NCBI GenBank assembly: GCA_947462335.1
Contig: OX381715.1
Location: forward strand, 44,733,472-44,797,471
Reading direction: 5' to 3'
DNA from: Harmothoe impar
Taxonomy: Eukaryota > Annelida > Polychaeta > Phyllodocida > Polynoidae
DNA: 64,000 bases
Shown here: positions 33,033 through 42,477 of the stretch, one piece after another
Layout of the letters: every line of letters begins with the position of its first letter
Position numbering within the stretch: the first letter of the stretch is position 1
Made by a program: the position numbers and the translations under genes
The notes under the pieces: model-generated
Database searches by the model: none
Seen by the model: the letters and a program-made list of their open reading frames with translations, nothing else
Told to the model about the DNA's origin: nothing

Positions 33033-36000
33033 GTATATGATGTACGCCAACATACCAGAGAGGTAGAGCCTAGTGAAATTCCGAAGGCAGGAAGGGAATC
33101 AGGGGTGGCTTCGAGCTTGAGGGGCTCGGATGCCGGCCTGGTTAACATTCCAGTCCAACAGTTGCCCGGCAATGAGGCAGGGAGGCCCATTACGGATAGG
33201 AACGAGGAAGTTGCGGCTGTCACAGACACCGTGTGGGTAGGGAGTACCCAGCTTTCCCCGGATCATCCATGTTTCGACCATTTGAAGAAACATGGCCTTG
33301 ATTTGGCTGCTCCGAAGGATTTTAAACGCTTTACTGTAAACCCGTCTCCGCTGGGGGGGAGGCGGTGGTATGTGTCTGTTACTGTGGCCGGTAGAGCGGG
33401 CGAATTTTTAGTAGATACGGGAGCTAGCCACTCCTTTATCTCCTCTAACTTCTATGCTCTTATGCCGGATAGTCGTGATAACTTCAAAACGAGGGTAAAC
33501 GCCTGTTCGGCCGATGGGTCAAGTATGCAGACGTATGGGCGCGCGTTCATACCGCTCCGAATTGGAGGGAAGGAGTATGTGGCTTCTCCCACCATTGCGG
33601 ATATTGCAGACGACAGTATACTCGGATTGGATTTTTCGGCGTTGTATGACGCGGTCCTGAATCCGGGTACAGGGGTACTCCTGATAGAGCACCCGTACCG
33701 TGCGGTAGAGCGATGTGTGCTCCGACAAGTGTCGACAGTGGCAACGGTGGTCCAAACTGTAAAGATTCCTCCCGGACAGACGTGTGACGTGCTGGTCCGA
33801 AGCAAGGGGCTTAGGAGAGAGGAAGAGGCAGTTGTGGAGCCGGATGTGGCCATGTTGGGTAGTATCGGTTTGACGGGCATGGACACCCTAGTGGGTGATG
33901 GTGCTTGGACCGTAGTGCCGGTTTCTAACCCCGGGTTGGAACCGAAGTATCTAAGGAAAGATACAATACTGGGGAAGGTGTCCACCAGTGAGGCAGTGAT
34001 GCCTGCTGGACAGGTGAGCATGAAGGGTGACCCTTCTCCGACCGCTCTGAGTGAGGGACTTGAGAAAATGATCTCCGAAACGGATTTGACGGATCGGAGG
34101 GATCTCGACTCCCTAAGGAGGCTGGTAGTGAAGTATCAGGATGCATGGCAGGTGGAGGGGGAGCCTTTGGGCCGAACCGACAAAGTGTTGCATTCTATCA
34201 ATACGGGTGATGCACAGCCTTTCAAGATGCCTTACCGACGCTTGCCTTTGGGTAAGAAAGCGGTGGTAGAGGAACAAGTGAAGACCATGTTGGAACAGAA
34301 GGTGATCGTGCCTAGCACTAGCCCCTGGTCCAGCCCGGTCCAGATGGTTACTAAGAAGGACGGGTCTATCCGATTTTGTATCGACTATAGGCGCCTGAAT
34401 GGGGTAACCAAGAAAAATGCATATCCTCTCCCCCGGATTGATGAGACTCTGGACTCTTTGGGTGGGAACCAATGGTTCTGCACCCTTGATTTGCAGTCCG
34501 GATATTGGCAGATCGGGATGAAGGAGGAGGATAAAGAGAAAACGGCTTTTACAAGTCACATTGGACTGTATCAGTTTGAGCTGATGCCCTTCGGGTTGTG
34601 CAACGCCCCGGCCACTTTTGAGGCTATGATGGAAACTCTTCTGAGTGATCTGTTGTGGCGCAAATGTTTGGTATACTTGGATGATGTCATTGTCTTTGGC
34701 AAGACTTTTGAAGAGTGTGCGTTGAACCTCGGAGAGGTTTTGGAACGAATTCGGTCCAATGGCTTGACATTAAAGCCGAAGAAATGTGAACTTTTTCGGA
34801 AGTCCATGGTCTATTTGGGCCGGATCATCTCCACCGAGGGTGTGCAGGCTGATCCGGCTAAATTGGAGACTGTGGAGACTTGGGAAGTTCCAAAAGGACC
34901 AAAGGATATCAGATCCTTTTTAGGGTTCTGTTCCTATTACAGGGACTTCATCCCCGGATTCTCTAGGGTGTCTCAGCCATTACAACGGTTGAGCCATTGG
35001 ACTCCGGGGAGAAAAAAAGAACCCTTCCCATGGGGGATGGAACAGAATGAAGCCTTCAAAGAGATTAAGGCGTTGTTCCGAACCACCCCGGTGCTGAGAT
35101 ACCCTACGGAGAAGGGGCATTTCATCCTTGACACTGATGCGAGCAATGAGAGCATCGGGGCCGCATTGTCCCAAATCCAGGACGGAGTAGAGGTCCCGCT
35201 GGCGTTCGCTAGTAACAGTATGAACAAGGCACAGAGAAATTATTGTACTACCAAGCGAGAGCTGCTCGCAGTAGTGGTGTACACGAAGAAGTTTCGGCAC
35301 TTCTTATATGGAGGAAATTTCACACTCCGTACCGATCATTCGGCCTTGAGGTGGCTCCTTAATTTTAAGGACGCCGAGGGAATGATTGGTCGGTGGTTGA
35401 ATCACCTCAGCGAGTTCGGACTGGAAAACTCTCATATCCAGCACCGAGCAGGCACGAAGCATATTAATGCTGACTGCCTGAGTAGACGTCCGGTACGCCG
35501 TTGTGTGCGTCCGGAGTGTGGGGATTGTGGTGCTCACAATGCTGTGGTAGCGAGTGTGCGTTTGCCTTATGATGGGTTGTTGCAAAACCTGTTGGATTGG
35601 TCCACCGACACTATAAGGACGTACCAGATGGCCGATCCTACCATAGCACGACTGAGGGAGCTTGTCCCTACTGGGGTCTGTCCAGTGAGACCCGAAATAT
35701 CACTGGAAAACCGTGAAATGCGACGTTTCTTGGCTCAGTTCCACGAACTGGAGGTCCGAGACTCGTTGTTGTGCAGGTGGAAGACTTGTCCCAGAAAGCG
35801 GAGGGTGTTACAAATGGTAATCCCTGCTGCTATGAGGAAAGACATCCTGTACTACTGCCACGGCCATTCCACTAGTGGGCATTTCGGAAAGAAACGCTCG
35901 TTGGAAAGGCTGAGTCGGAGATACTACTGGCCCGGCATGTCAGGCGACCTTTTAAGGTGGATCGAGACCTGTCCGGCCTGTTGTTTAGGCAAACCTGGTC

Positions 36001-37163
36001 CTGGATTAGGAAAATTGCCACTGCAACAAGAGCTATTCGGAGTGAGATTTGCTCGAATAGCTGTGGACATTATCAGTGGAGTTAAACCCACTCCAAAAGG
36101 TAATACGTGTATGATGGTGGTCTCGGACTACTATACGAAATACACCCGAGTGTACCCACTCGAGGATCATACCGCTGCTACTTGTGCGGAAGCATTGGTG
36201 AAGGGGTGGATCCTCCATCTGGGGGCTCCTTTGATGTTACATAGCGATCAAGGGAGAGAATTTGAGTCCAAACTATGGACAGCTATGTGCCATCAGTTGG
36301 CTATATGCAAAACTCGGACCAATCCGTACCGGCCACAGTCCGACGGGCAGGTGGAGCGGTTCAATCGGACCTTGATCCAGGTTTTGAAGCCATTAGTGAA
36401 CTCCCATATGGATGATTGGGATGATCAATGCGAATTTGTGGTGCATGCGTATAACAATACGGTCCACACTTCAACAAATTGCACACCGAACCTCTTGGTG
36501 TTTGGAGAGGACTTGATCATGCCGGCGGATTTAGTATTCGGGGTGGTAGGGATCAGTCCGGAAGCACCATGTACGGTGCTGTTTGTGGAATCTCTACGAG
36601 AGAGGTTCAAATTTGCCTACGAAACAGTTAGGGCTCATTTGCTCAAAGCTGCGAATTGGCAGAAGGTGGGTTACGACACCAGATTGAAGTTGCGACGATT
36701 CGTAGTGGGGGATAGAGTGATCCGCCTACACGAACCGCTCTGCAACGTCAAGCTGGCGAATAACTGGGATGGACCGTACACTGTGGTTAAATGTATCAGT
36801 CAAACGACTGTGTTGATTCAGTCCGAAGCAGGACGCATCCGGACGAGCCATGTGGCTCGGTTGCGTGCTTGGGCTGGAAGGGAGCTCACCCCGGAAACGG
36901 AGGTGGAGGAGGGAACTTCGGAGGCTAAATTTGTACCTTTGGAAGGGGTGTCAGTGGATACCCCTAAGAGAGTGGTACGAAAGAAGCTCCGGAAGACCGT
37001 GAAAAAGAAAGTCTCGGCAGGCGAAGGAAGAAGGGCACGGAAAACTAAAATCAAGGCTGGAGTTTTAGTTAAGAACGAGTGTCCTTCGGCCAGGTTACGA
37101 GAGGTGGACGGGAAACCCGTTCGGCGAAGCCCAAGGCTGGTGGCTAGAGGGGCTGTAACCTAG
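32994..37163 (+). CDS. pol: Pol polyprotein: protease, RT, RNase H, integrase
   Basis: Reached by -1 frameshift at 32994; 1389 residues follow. Domains in order: aspartic protease with LVDTGASHSF (DTG aspartate codon at 33414); RT with DLQSGYWQ and catalytic YLDD at 34674-34685; RNase H with FILDTDASNE, TTKRELLAVV and RTDHSALRW (35120-35500); integrase HHCC domain (GHFGKKRSLERL to CPACC, 35870-35985); and the integrase core with VDIISG, HSDQGREFES and QSDGQVERFN giving the DDE triad. WDGPYTVVK near 36765 is the GPY/F motif. The C-terminus is lysine/arginine-rich with no chromodomain. The open frame upstream to 32922 overlaps gag. All catalytic residues are present and no break is seen, so the enzyme set could be functional. 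Confidence 0.95.
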   Translation, partial: LEGVVREGERTTPVYDVRQHTREVEPSEIPKAGRESGVASSLRGSDAGLVNIPVQQLPGNEAGRPITDRNEEVAAVTDTVWVGSTQLSPDHPCFDHLKKHGLDLAAPKDFKRFTVNPSPLGGRRWYVSVTVAGRAGEFLVDTGASHSFISSNFYALMPDSRDNFKTRVNACSADGSSMQTYGRAFIPLRIGGKEYVASPTIADIADDSILGLDFSALYDAVLNPGTGVLLIEHPYRAVERCVLRQVSTVATVVQTVKIPPGQTCDVLVRSKGLRREEEAVVEPDVAMLGSIGLTGMDTLVGDGAWTVVPVSNPGLEPKYLRKDTILGKVSTSEAVMPAGQVSMKGDPSPTALSEGLEKMISETDLTDRRDLDSLRRLVVKYQDAWQVEGEPLGRTDKVLHSINTGDAQPFKMPYRRLPLGKKAVVEEQVKTMLEQKVIVPSTSPWSSPVQMVTKKDGSIRFCIDYRRLNGVTKKNAYPLPRIDETLDSLGGNQWFCTLDLQSGYWQIGMKEEDKEKTAFTSHIGLYQFELMPFGLCNAPATFEAMMETLLSDLLWRKCLVYLDDVIVFGKTFEECALNLGEVLERIRSNGLTLKPKKCELFRKSMVYLGRIISTEGVQADPAKLETVETWEVPKGPKDIRSFLGFCSYYRDFIPGFSRVSQPLQRLSHWTPGRKKEPFPWGMEQNEAFKEIKALFRTTPVLRYPTEKGHFILDTDASNESIGAALSQIQDGVEVPLAFASNSMNKAQRNYCTTKRELLAVVVYTKKFRHFLYGGNFTLRTDHSALRWLLNFKDAEGMIGRWLNHLSEFGLENSHIQHRAGTKHINADCLSRRPVRRCVRPECGDCGAHNAVVASVRLPYDGLLQNLLDWSTDTIRTYQMADPTIARLRELVPTGVCPVRPEISLENREMRRFLAQFHELEVRDSLLCRWKTCPRKRRVLQMVIPAAMRKDILYYCHGHSTSGHFGKKRSLERLSRRYYWPGMSGDLLRWIETCPACCLGKPGPGLGKLPLQQELFGVRFARIAVDIISGVKPTPKGNTCMMVVSDYYTKYTRVYPLEDHTAATCAEALVKGWILHLGAPLMLHSDQGREFESKLWTAMCHQLAICKTRTNPYRPQSDGQVERFNRTLIQVLKPLVNSHMDDWDDQCEFVVHAYNNTVHTSTNCTPNLLVFGEDLIMPADLVFGVVGISPEAPCTVLFVESLRERFKFAYETVRAHLLKAANWQKVGYDTRLKLRRFVVGDRVIRLHEPLCNVKLANNWDGPYTVVKCISQTTVLIQSEAGRIRTSHVARLRAWAGRELTPETEVEEGTSEAKFVPLEGVSVDTPKRVVRKKLRKTVKKKVSAGEGRRARKTKIKAGVLVKNECPSARLREVDGKPVRRSPRLVARGAVT

Positions 37164-37369
37164 CTTGTTTACACAACGAGTGTGGTGTCCTGTGTTGTCC
37201 TATATGTTATATGTATGTTACCAACAGGGGCGCTCAGAGTCAAGAGGAAAAGAATGTAAGAGTGCTCCCCGAGGGTGGTGGACGGATAATCCGGTGGGGT
37301 AATCTTCGATTTCCCATAAATATCCACTAATACTCCTGATGAGCTCTTTATTCGAAGTATATTTTGACT

Positions 37370-37560
37370 TTTGTGAGCCGCCTACGTAGCAGTGTGATCC
37401 CCCGAGCCCGAGCTGCGGGCGGGAAAGGTCGTGACCTGATTAAACAGTAATTGGGTCACACCGGGTAACGGGATCGCGTCCAATCACGCGAGACGCTGCG
37501 CATGCGCTTTGTTTTAAAAACAAAAGCGAGGGAACGCCATATTGATTTTGGGCTCTCCCC
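37370..37560 (+). promoter_or_regulatory. Putative internal promoter for the third ORF
   Basis: This CpG-rich segment lies between pol and the third ORF. It contains CCAAT at 37480-37484, a perfect NRF-1 type palindrome GCGCATGCGC at 37498-37507, and CGCCATATT (YY1-like, CCATNTT) at 37535-37543. There is no classical TATA box. The spacing and order resemble TATA-less housekeeping promoters of animals. The ORF ATG is about 200 bases downstream. That it drives transcription is inference. Confidence 0.5.
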
Positions 37561-37748
37561 GGTCAATAGCGGTGTTGGTCGGCAGCGTGGAAGTTGGTGT
37601 TTTGGACGGCTAGAAGAGGAGAAAAGTCAGTAAAAGAGTTGTAAGCAGTGAGTACTCTTTCCTGGTGCGTCTGAGACAAAGAGGGAGACGGGGAACTTGT
37701 GTTTTCCCCGTCAAAACTCCCGTCGAAAGACACTTTGCCGTAGTGAGG

Positions 37749-40700
37749 ATGGCCGAGCAACAGCTCCGTCAATCCGAACTCACCGGACACTCCGAGGTGG
37801 CATCCGCCACCGAGGAGGCAATGGATGCTCAGAGCCCTAGTGGTGATGAGTTGAGCCAGACACTAGCGGATCTCCGTGTAGATCCGGCCGTGTCCCCGAT
37901 CCGAAAGTCCCCGTCGCCGGACGGCAGCGAGGACTCCGGAGTACTGCTAGGACTCGCCTACACCCAGGTAGCGGCGGATCCTTCCGAGACGACTGCACGT
38001 CCCTCCCGGATATGCAGTCTCAGCATATCACCAAACCTCCAGAAGACGGTTGCTCGCAAACTGTCTATGGGGAGTGGGAGTGATTCCGACACTTCACGTC
38101 CGAGGACGCGCGGTGGGAAGGGTGCTACCCGAGATCGGTCCAAGTCGGCCGATACTAAGGCTAGTACTAAGGCTATCAAACACACTGGTGTGGGGAAGAA
38201 GCCTCCGGGAAAGGACGAGCCTAAAAAGCCCGCTCCGAAGAAGGAAAGTACTGCGAGTACGAAGAAGCCGGGTTCTAAGGCTGCCACTGCAGCGGCCTCC
38301 AAGGATCCGAAGACGGTTGACCCCAAGGCTCCTACTACGAAGGTGCCTAAGGGTCAAAAGAAAGCTGATCCGAAGCCTGGTGCTAAGGACCAGCTGGGGA
38401 AGGGGCCGACGTCCGACAGCACTAAAACTGTCAAGACTCCGGGTCCCAGTAAGTCCAACCTACCGATCCCTGCCAAGGGGAAAGGTAGTGGGAAGGCAGT
38501 TGTAACCAGAGCTGCTCCGACCCCAGCCGTTGACGTGTTGTCCTTCTCGCGAGGGCTGGACAACAGCTCAGCAGTAGCTGCTACAGCCGCTGCGATGGCT
38601 GGTACTAAGGGACATGGGGGAGCCCGTCCGAAAACGGTAGTTCCTCCCGAGGCACCTCGGACCGAGGAAGCTATGGATACATCATCCGCAGCCCATACGG
38701 TCCAGGTAGTGCAGGATGTGCTGTCTAGCATCACCTTCAACCTCCCGACTCCCCTGGAGCCAAGAAAGGAGGTACCCGTTCGGGTGGAGTTACCTCCTCC
38801 AAAAGAGGTACCCGTCCGAGTGGATACTCCTCCACAGTCTACCGAGCCTGCTCTGGAACCATCCAATACCATGGATATTTCGGAGGAAGCCGGGAAACTG
38901 GACCAGGCTGCAGGTGGTGGTCCACCTGGATCGGGGGTGCAAATTCTCGCTCCACATCAGCATGACGCATGGGAGAAGGAGGACGCCGACGTCCCATCCC
39001 TGCTCCGAGGTGCTATCATCGATCAGATGAGCGCCACAGAGGTCAGATCCTTCGATCTGATCCAAATGCGAACCTTCCGGGGGCTGGACGAGTTGTCTGC
39101 CAGGTTCCCGGCTTGGTTCCCAGATCGCCTAACGGCGGCCATGAACGATCTCAGCAAAAAGTCAGAGACAGCTCGCTTAGTTGCTGAGACCGAGGGACGT
39201 CCCGAACTTATCGCGGCCTTGGAGTACGACCTGCAAACTGCAGCGGAATTCCAGACCGTGCATAACCGGCGGGAGAAGAGGAGACATCTGACGCCAGCAA
39301 TGAAGCTGGCTCGGAGTATGGAACAGAAGACCAAAGAGTCCATTCTGGATGCCACTCTGGAGGATGAAATGATCCAACAGAACACGGCCGCGGCTAGGTC
39401 TGCAGACACTAGTCGCATGGAAAAGGCCAATCGGAGGGACCAATACCTACGAGAGACCATCAAGGTAACCTCTCGGAAGGGGGGTCGATCCGACGAGGAG
39501 GTAGAAGCGGTTCTGAAGGGATTGGATGAAAATACAGTCCCGGTCGACGAACTTCAGGTTCTGGTCCGGAATGCACTCCGAGCCAATGCTGCAAGTGGGT
39601 TTAAGTATTTTAAACCCATGTGTGTGAACGACTGCGTCAAGGACAAGCGGGCCTCACACATTCCGGAGGAGGTGAGTCCTGACGGTCTCTCTGATGACGA
39701 GGAGTGGATTAAGACGGATCCACTCGATAAGTCGGTACAGTTGTACCACTTTGAGCTCCTGGACAAGGTCCGAAATGGTAGTACCAAATACCATTCGCCT
39801 TTCCAGAAAGCTAAGTTAGCATGGGCTATGGCTAGATGGCATCCATTTAGCAAGTGCCCCTTTGAGCCTTGTCTGAACATCGACGAGACACTGGAAACGC
39901 CCCGAACTTGGCCTAGCAAGGTTCGGTACGCAAGGCATATTACCCGCTATCATTTGCGTCACTACATGCGGTATGACTGCTTGAGTGTGGGTACAAAGCA
40001 GAGCAAGGGTTGTCCGAATGGTGGCTGGTTCTACACTAGAGCCGATATCATCAGGCATCTTGCTAAGCAGCACGGCTTGGCTCTGGAGGTCGCGGCGGAA
40101 CGCATCCAGACAGCCCATCAGGAAGTCTACTCCCATTTCCCTCCCGTAGTGGGCCGAAATGAGAATCTCGAGGTGGATTTTGGCACCAACGAGAGAGGAA
40201 AGGTCCGGGTCTTTTACAAGGTAAACCCGGACGGCAACTACAACCGGGTTCCGGAAGGTGAGCTCTTCGATGAATTCGAGGAGTACCAGAAGCGTACCAG
40301 CACGCGAAAGGTGCGGCGCGCTCAGAAGAGACCTAGTGGGTCTTCGGAGCAGGCCGACTCTAAAAAGGCCAAAACGGATGAAAGGAAATCCGTTATGGAG
40401 AAGGCGGATCCGGGCTATAAAGGGCCGGCATTCACCTCTCATACGACCGACTGGAAGAAGGGTCCCCAGGGCAGGCCACCTCGGTCTGTTCCGGAGGATC
40501 CGAACTCCAGCACGATGGGGTCCTTCGCAGAGGAGTTCCCCGAAAATGAGATGGTTCCGGGTGATGAGTCGCAGACTCTAACCCAGACCGGTAAGACGAA
40601 GGCTCCAGCAAAGAAAACGCCGAAGCCAGTTCAGACCCCGGATCTCCCACCCGAGACCGCAGAGGAGGGGCGTCTAGTCTTGCGACTGAAGAGCCCTCCT

Positions 40701-41162
40701 TCGTTCCCTCCCGCCGACTTCACTTCCTATGAAGCCGGACAGGAGGCCTTCGGTCAATGGCAAGACAACTTTCATCGGTTGCTTGCTGGCCTGAGTCAGG
40801 AGGTGGCGATGTTGTCCTTAAACACGGTGCATCATCTCCATCAGAGGGAGGTCGCTACCCAGAAGGCAGCGGCTACGGAGTCCGTACAGGAAGAGCGTGA
40901 AAACGCTCGGACTGAACGATGTGCTGCTAAAACCGAAAGGAAGAAGCAAAAGTTGGCAGTTAAGAACGCCGAGGAAAAGCTGGACCACGAACGTCGTCGG
41001 TTCCGAGACTGCTTCGCGCATGAAATGCACGAGTGGGATGGAACTCGGGCTCAAATCGAGCTCTGGCTCCAGGAGCTGACTCTGGCGGAAGCTGCGTCGG
41101 ACTCTGAGGAGGAAGAGGAGCCGGCTAAACCCGGTTCCGAAGACGAGTCGGACTCCGGATAG
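37749..41162 (+). CDS. Third ORF of the Gypsy element: lysine-rich, zinc-finger-like protein of unknown function
   Basis: The ATG at 37749 has a strong context (GAGGATGG); the frame extends 28 codons upstream without another ATG. It encodes 1137 residues. Residues 1-110 are acidic and serine-rich. About 115-270 are lysine/proline/alanine-rich, like a histone H1 tail. About 420-680 are helical. Residues 703-775 hold two C2H2-like units, C-x4-C-x21-H-x4-H and C-x10-C-x14-H-x4-H. A basic nuclear-localisation-like patch (KVRRAQKRPS, KKAKTDERK) follows. About 1015-1105 are coiled coil and the end is acidic. There is no signal peptide or membrane segment, so it is not an envelope protein. I recognise no family. 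A nuclear, nucleic-acid-binding role is inference. Confidence 0.85.
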   Translation: MAEQQLRQSELTGHSEVASATEEAMDAQSPSGDELSQTLADLRVDPAVSPIRKSPSPDGSEDSGVLLGLAYTQVAADPSETTARPSRICSLSISPNLQKTVARKLSMGSGSDSDTSRPRTRGGKGATRDRSKSADTKASTKAIKHTGVGKKPPGKDEPKKPAPKKESTASTKKPGSKAATAAASKDPKTVDPKAPTTKVPKGQKKADPKPGAKDQLGKGPTSDSTKTVKTPGPSKSNLPIPAKGKGSGKAVVTRAAPTPAVDVLSFSRGLDNSSAVAATAAAMAGTKGHGGARPKTVVPPEAPRTEEAMDTSSAAHTVQVVQDVLSSITFNLPTPLEPRKEVPVRVELPPPKEVPVRVDTPPQSTEPALEPSNTMDISEEAGKLDQAAGGGPPGSGVQILAPHQHDAWEKEDADVPSLLRGAIIDQMSATEVRSFDLIQMRTFRGLDELSARFPAWFPDRLTAAMNDLSKKSETARLVAETEGRPELIAALEYDLQTAAEFQTVHNRREKRRHLTPAMKLARSMEQKTKESILDATLEDEMIQQNTAAARSADTSRMEKANRRDQYLRETIKVTSRKGGRSDEEVEAVLKGLDENTVPVDELQVLVRNALRANAASGFKYFKPMCVNDCVKDKRASHIPEEVSPDGLSDDEEWIKTDPLDKSVQLYHFELLDKVRNGSTKYHSPFQKAKLAWAMARWHPFSKCPFEPCLNIDETLETPRTWPSKVRYARHITRYHLRHYMRYDCLSVGTKQSKGCPNGGWFYTRADIIRHLAKQHGLALEVAAERIQTAHQEVYSHFPPVVGRNENLEVDFGTNERGKVRVFYKVNPDGNYNRVPEGELFDEFEEYQKRTSTRKVRRAQKRPSGSSEQADSKKAKTDERKSVMEKADPGYKGPAFTSHTTDWKKGPQGRPPRSVPEDPNSSTMGSFAEEFPENEMVPGDESQTLTQTGKTKAPAKKTPKPVQTPDLPPETAEEGRLVLRLKSPPSFPPADFTSYEAGQEAFGQWQDNFHRLLAGLSQEVAMLSLNTVHHLHQREVATQKAAATESVQEERENARTERCAAKTERKKQKLAVKNAEEKLDHERRRFRDCFAHEMHEWDGTRAQIELWLQELTLAEAASDSEEEEEPAKPGSEDESDSG

Positions 41163-42040
41163 GATTATCCTATTCTAGGAGCCGATTAGGAGAAAGGGGG
41201 GGTATTCTAAGTATACCAACCCTACAAGCAAAACCCTTAGAAAGGGTTTAGGAGTGTCCGGACAGAGGAACGCGGCAGGCTGGCTACGCAAGGATCCAGT
41301 CTGCCAGGTGGTACTGACGGAGGAGGACAAGGAGATCCGGAGGGGACGCTGAACTCGGGACTGGAGCACTTTACCAACATGGATCCGATACACGATGTTT
41401 TTTATATAAACTCTGGATATCAGGACCGAGTGCTCCTAATTATAAGTCCGAAGATCGCCTGGAGGCAGGACTATTTTTTTTTCTCTATTTATCACCTAAA
41501 AAGCTCCCGAGCATGAGCTATGAACTTTCTCGTTCCGGTGAGTAAGAGCTGAACGAAGTAGGTTCTGAAAGCCGGGCGGAATGCAACACCATCAACAGAG
41601 GATCCGGATCTTCGCTACAAAACCATGTATGATGTCTTTTTGTAATAATACTTTAATATGTCTTTAAAACTTTAAAAGAAGTGATATTGTTTATCACTTA
41701 TAAGTATTATTCGTTACGAGTTTAATTATCTCGGGGTCCTGAAGGGACGAAATTTTTTTACTGTGATATTGTACGTTTTCAAGTGTTTGTATACTATATG
41801 TATAGATTAACTCCATCTATCCTAGGGAATGGGGCGTAATTGTCATTACGGTCTATATATGTAGAAATGTGTGTAATTAATACCTTTTTGTGTTCAACAG
41901 TATACGTCATATTGTTTGTAAGGTATAACTTTAATAAACCCCTAAGGTGGTATTTATAAGATAATGCCAGTCCGAAGTGTTTTCGGACTTTAACCTTAAT
42001 TAATTTTTTTACCTCCCGGTTATTATCTGGTAGGGGGTAG
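41163..42040 (+). other. 3' non-coding tail of the Gypsy element with two purine tracts
   Basis: AGGAGAAAGGGGGGG at 41188-41202 looks like a retroviral polypurine tract but lies about 840 bases before the 3' LTR. A weaker purine run GGTAGGGGGTAG abuts the LTR (42029-42040) and is in the normal place to prime plus-strand DNA. TTTAATAAACC near 41930 offers an extra polyadenylation signal. No ORF. Confidence 0.7.
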
Positions 42041-42477
42041 TGTAGGGGCTAGGGTTATACGGGTGTGTTATATGACGAGTGCTGTTGGATGTTGTGTTGC
42101 GAGCTCAGTCCGAACCCTTCAGTCCGACGGTAGGTGGCAGCACCTACCCCGGGCTTGGGGTATGGACAGAGGTCGCTATAGGCTTCCGGTCTGCGTGTGC
42201 GCGCGCAGGCTGGCTGCCTATATATACCCAGCATCTGGCGGTACTCGTCGGTTACTCTGAGCCACGCTGGTAAGGAGACCCCGTGATCATTACGGCTGAT
42301 TCGCCTACTGACCCGTTCCGAACTCTATAGGGAGTTCGCACACATAGATACTGCTTGTCTAGGTTTTCTGAATAAACCCGATTTGCAACCTGTAACACTT
42401 GATCCGAACTGTGTCGACTTTGTTCTTTAATTGATACTCTACCAATATCATAAAGAGACAAAGTATCGTTTATTACA
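42041..42477 (+). repeat. 3' LTR, family A
   Basis: 437 bp, identical to the 5' LTR except for one base. Followed directly by GTTT, the target duplication. Confidence 0.97.

Larger units (their letters stand above)
29796..42477 (+). mobile_element. Near-intact 12.7-kb Ty3/Gypsy element, family A, with a third ORF
   Basis: LTRs of 437 bp bound the element and GTTT flanks it on both sides (29792-29795, 42478-42481). The order is LTR, tRNA-His primer site, gag, pol (protease, RT, RNase H, integrase), 585-bp spacer, third ORF, 878-bp tail, LTR. Ty3/Gypsy elements are usually 5-8 kb, so this one is large. The RT-RNase H-integrase order and the GPY/F motif after integrase place it in Ty3/Gypsy. 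The LTRs differ at one base, so insertion was recent. One in-frame TGA splits gag; all other frames are open. Confidence 0.96.

Noticed and set aside
37749..41162. Third Gypsy ORF as an envelope gene
   Set aside because: No signal peptide, transmembrane segment or furin-like site; the composition is nuclear and nucleic-acid-binding in character.
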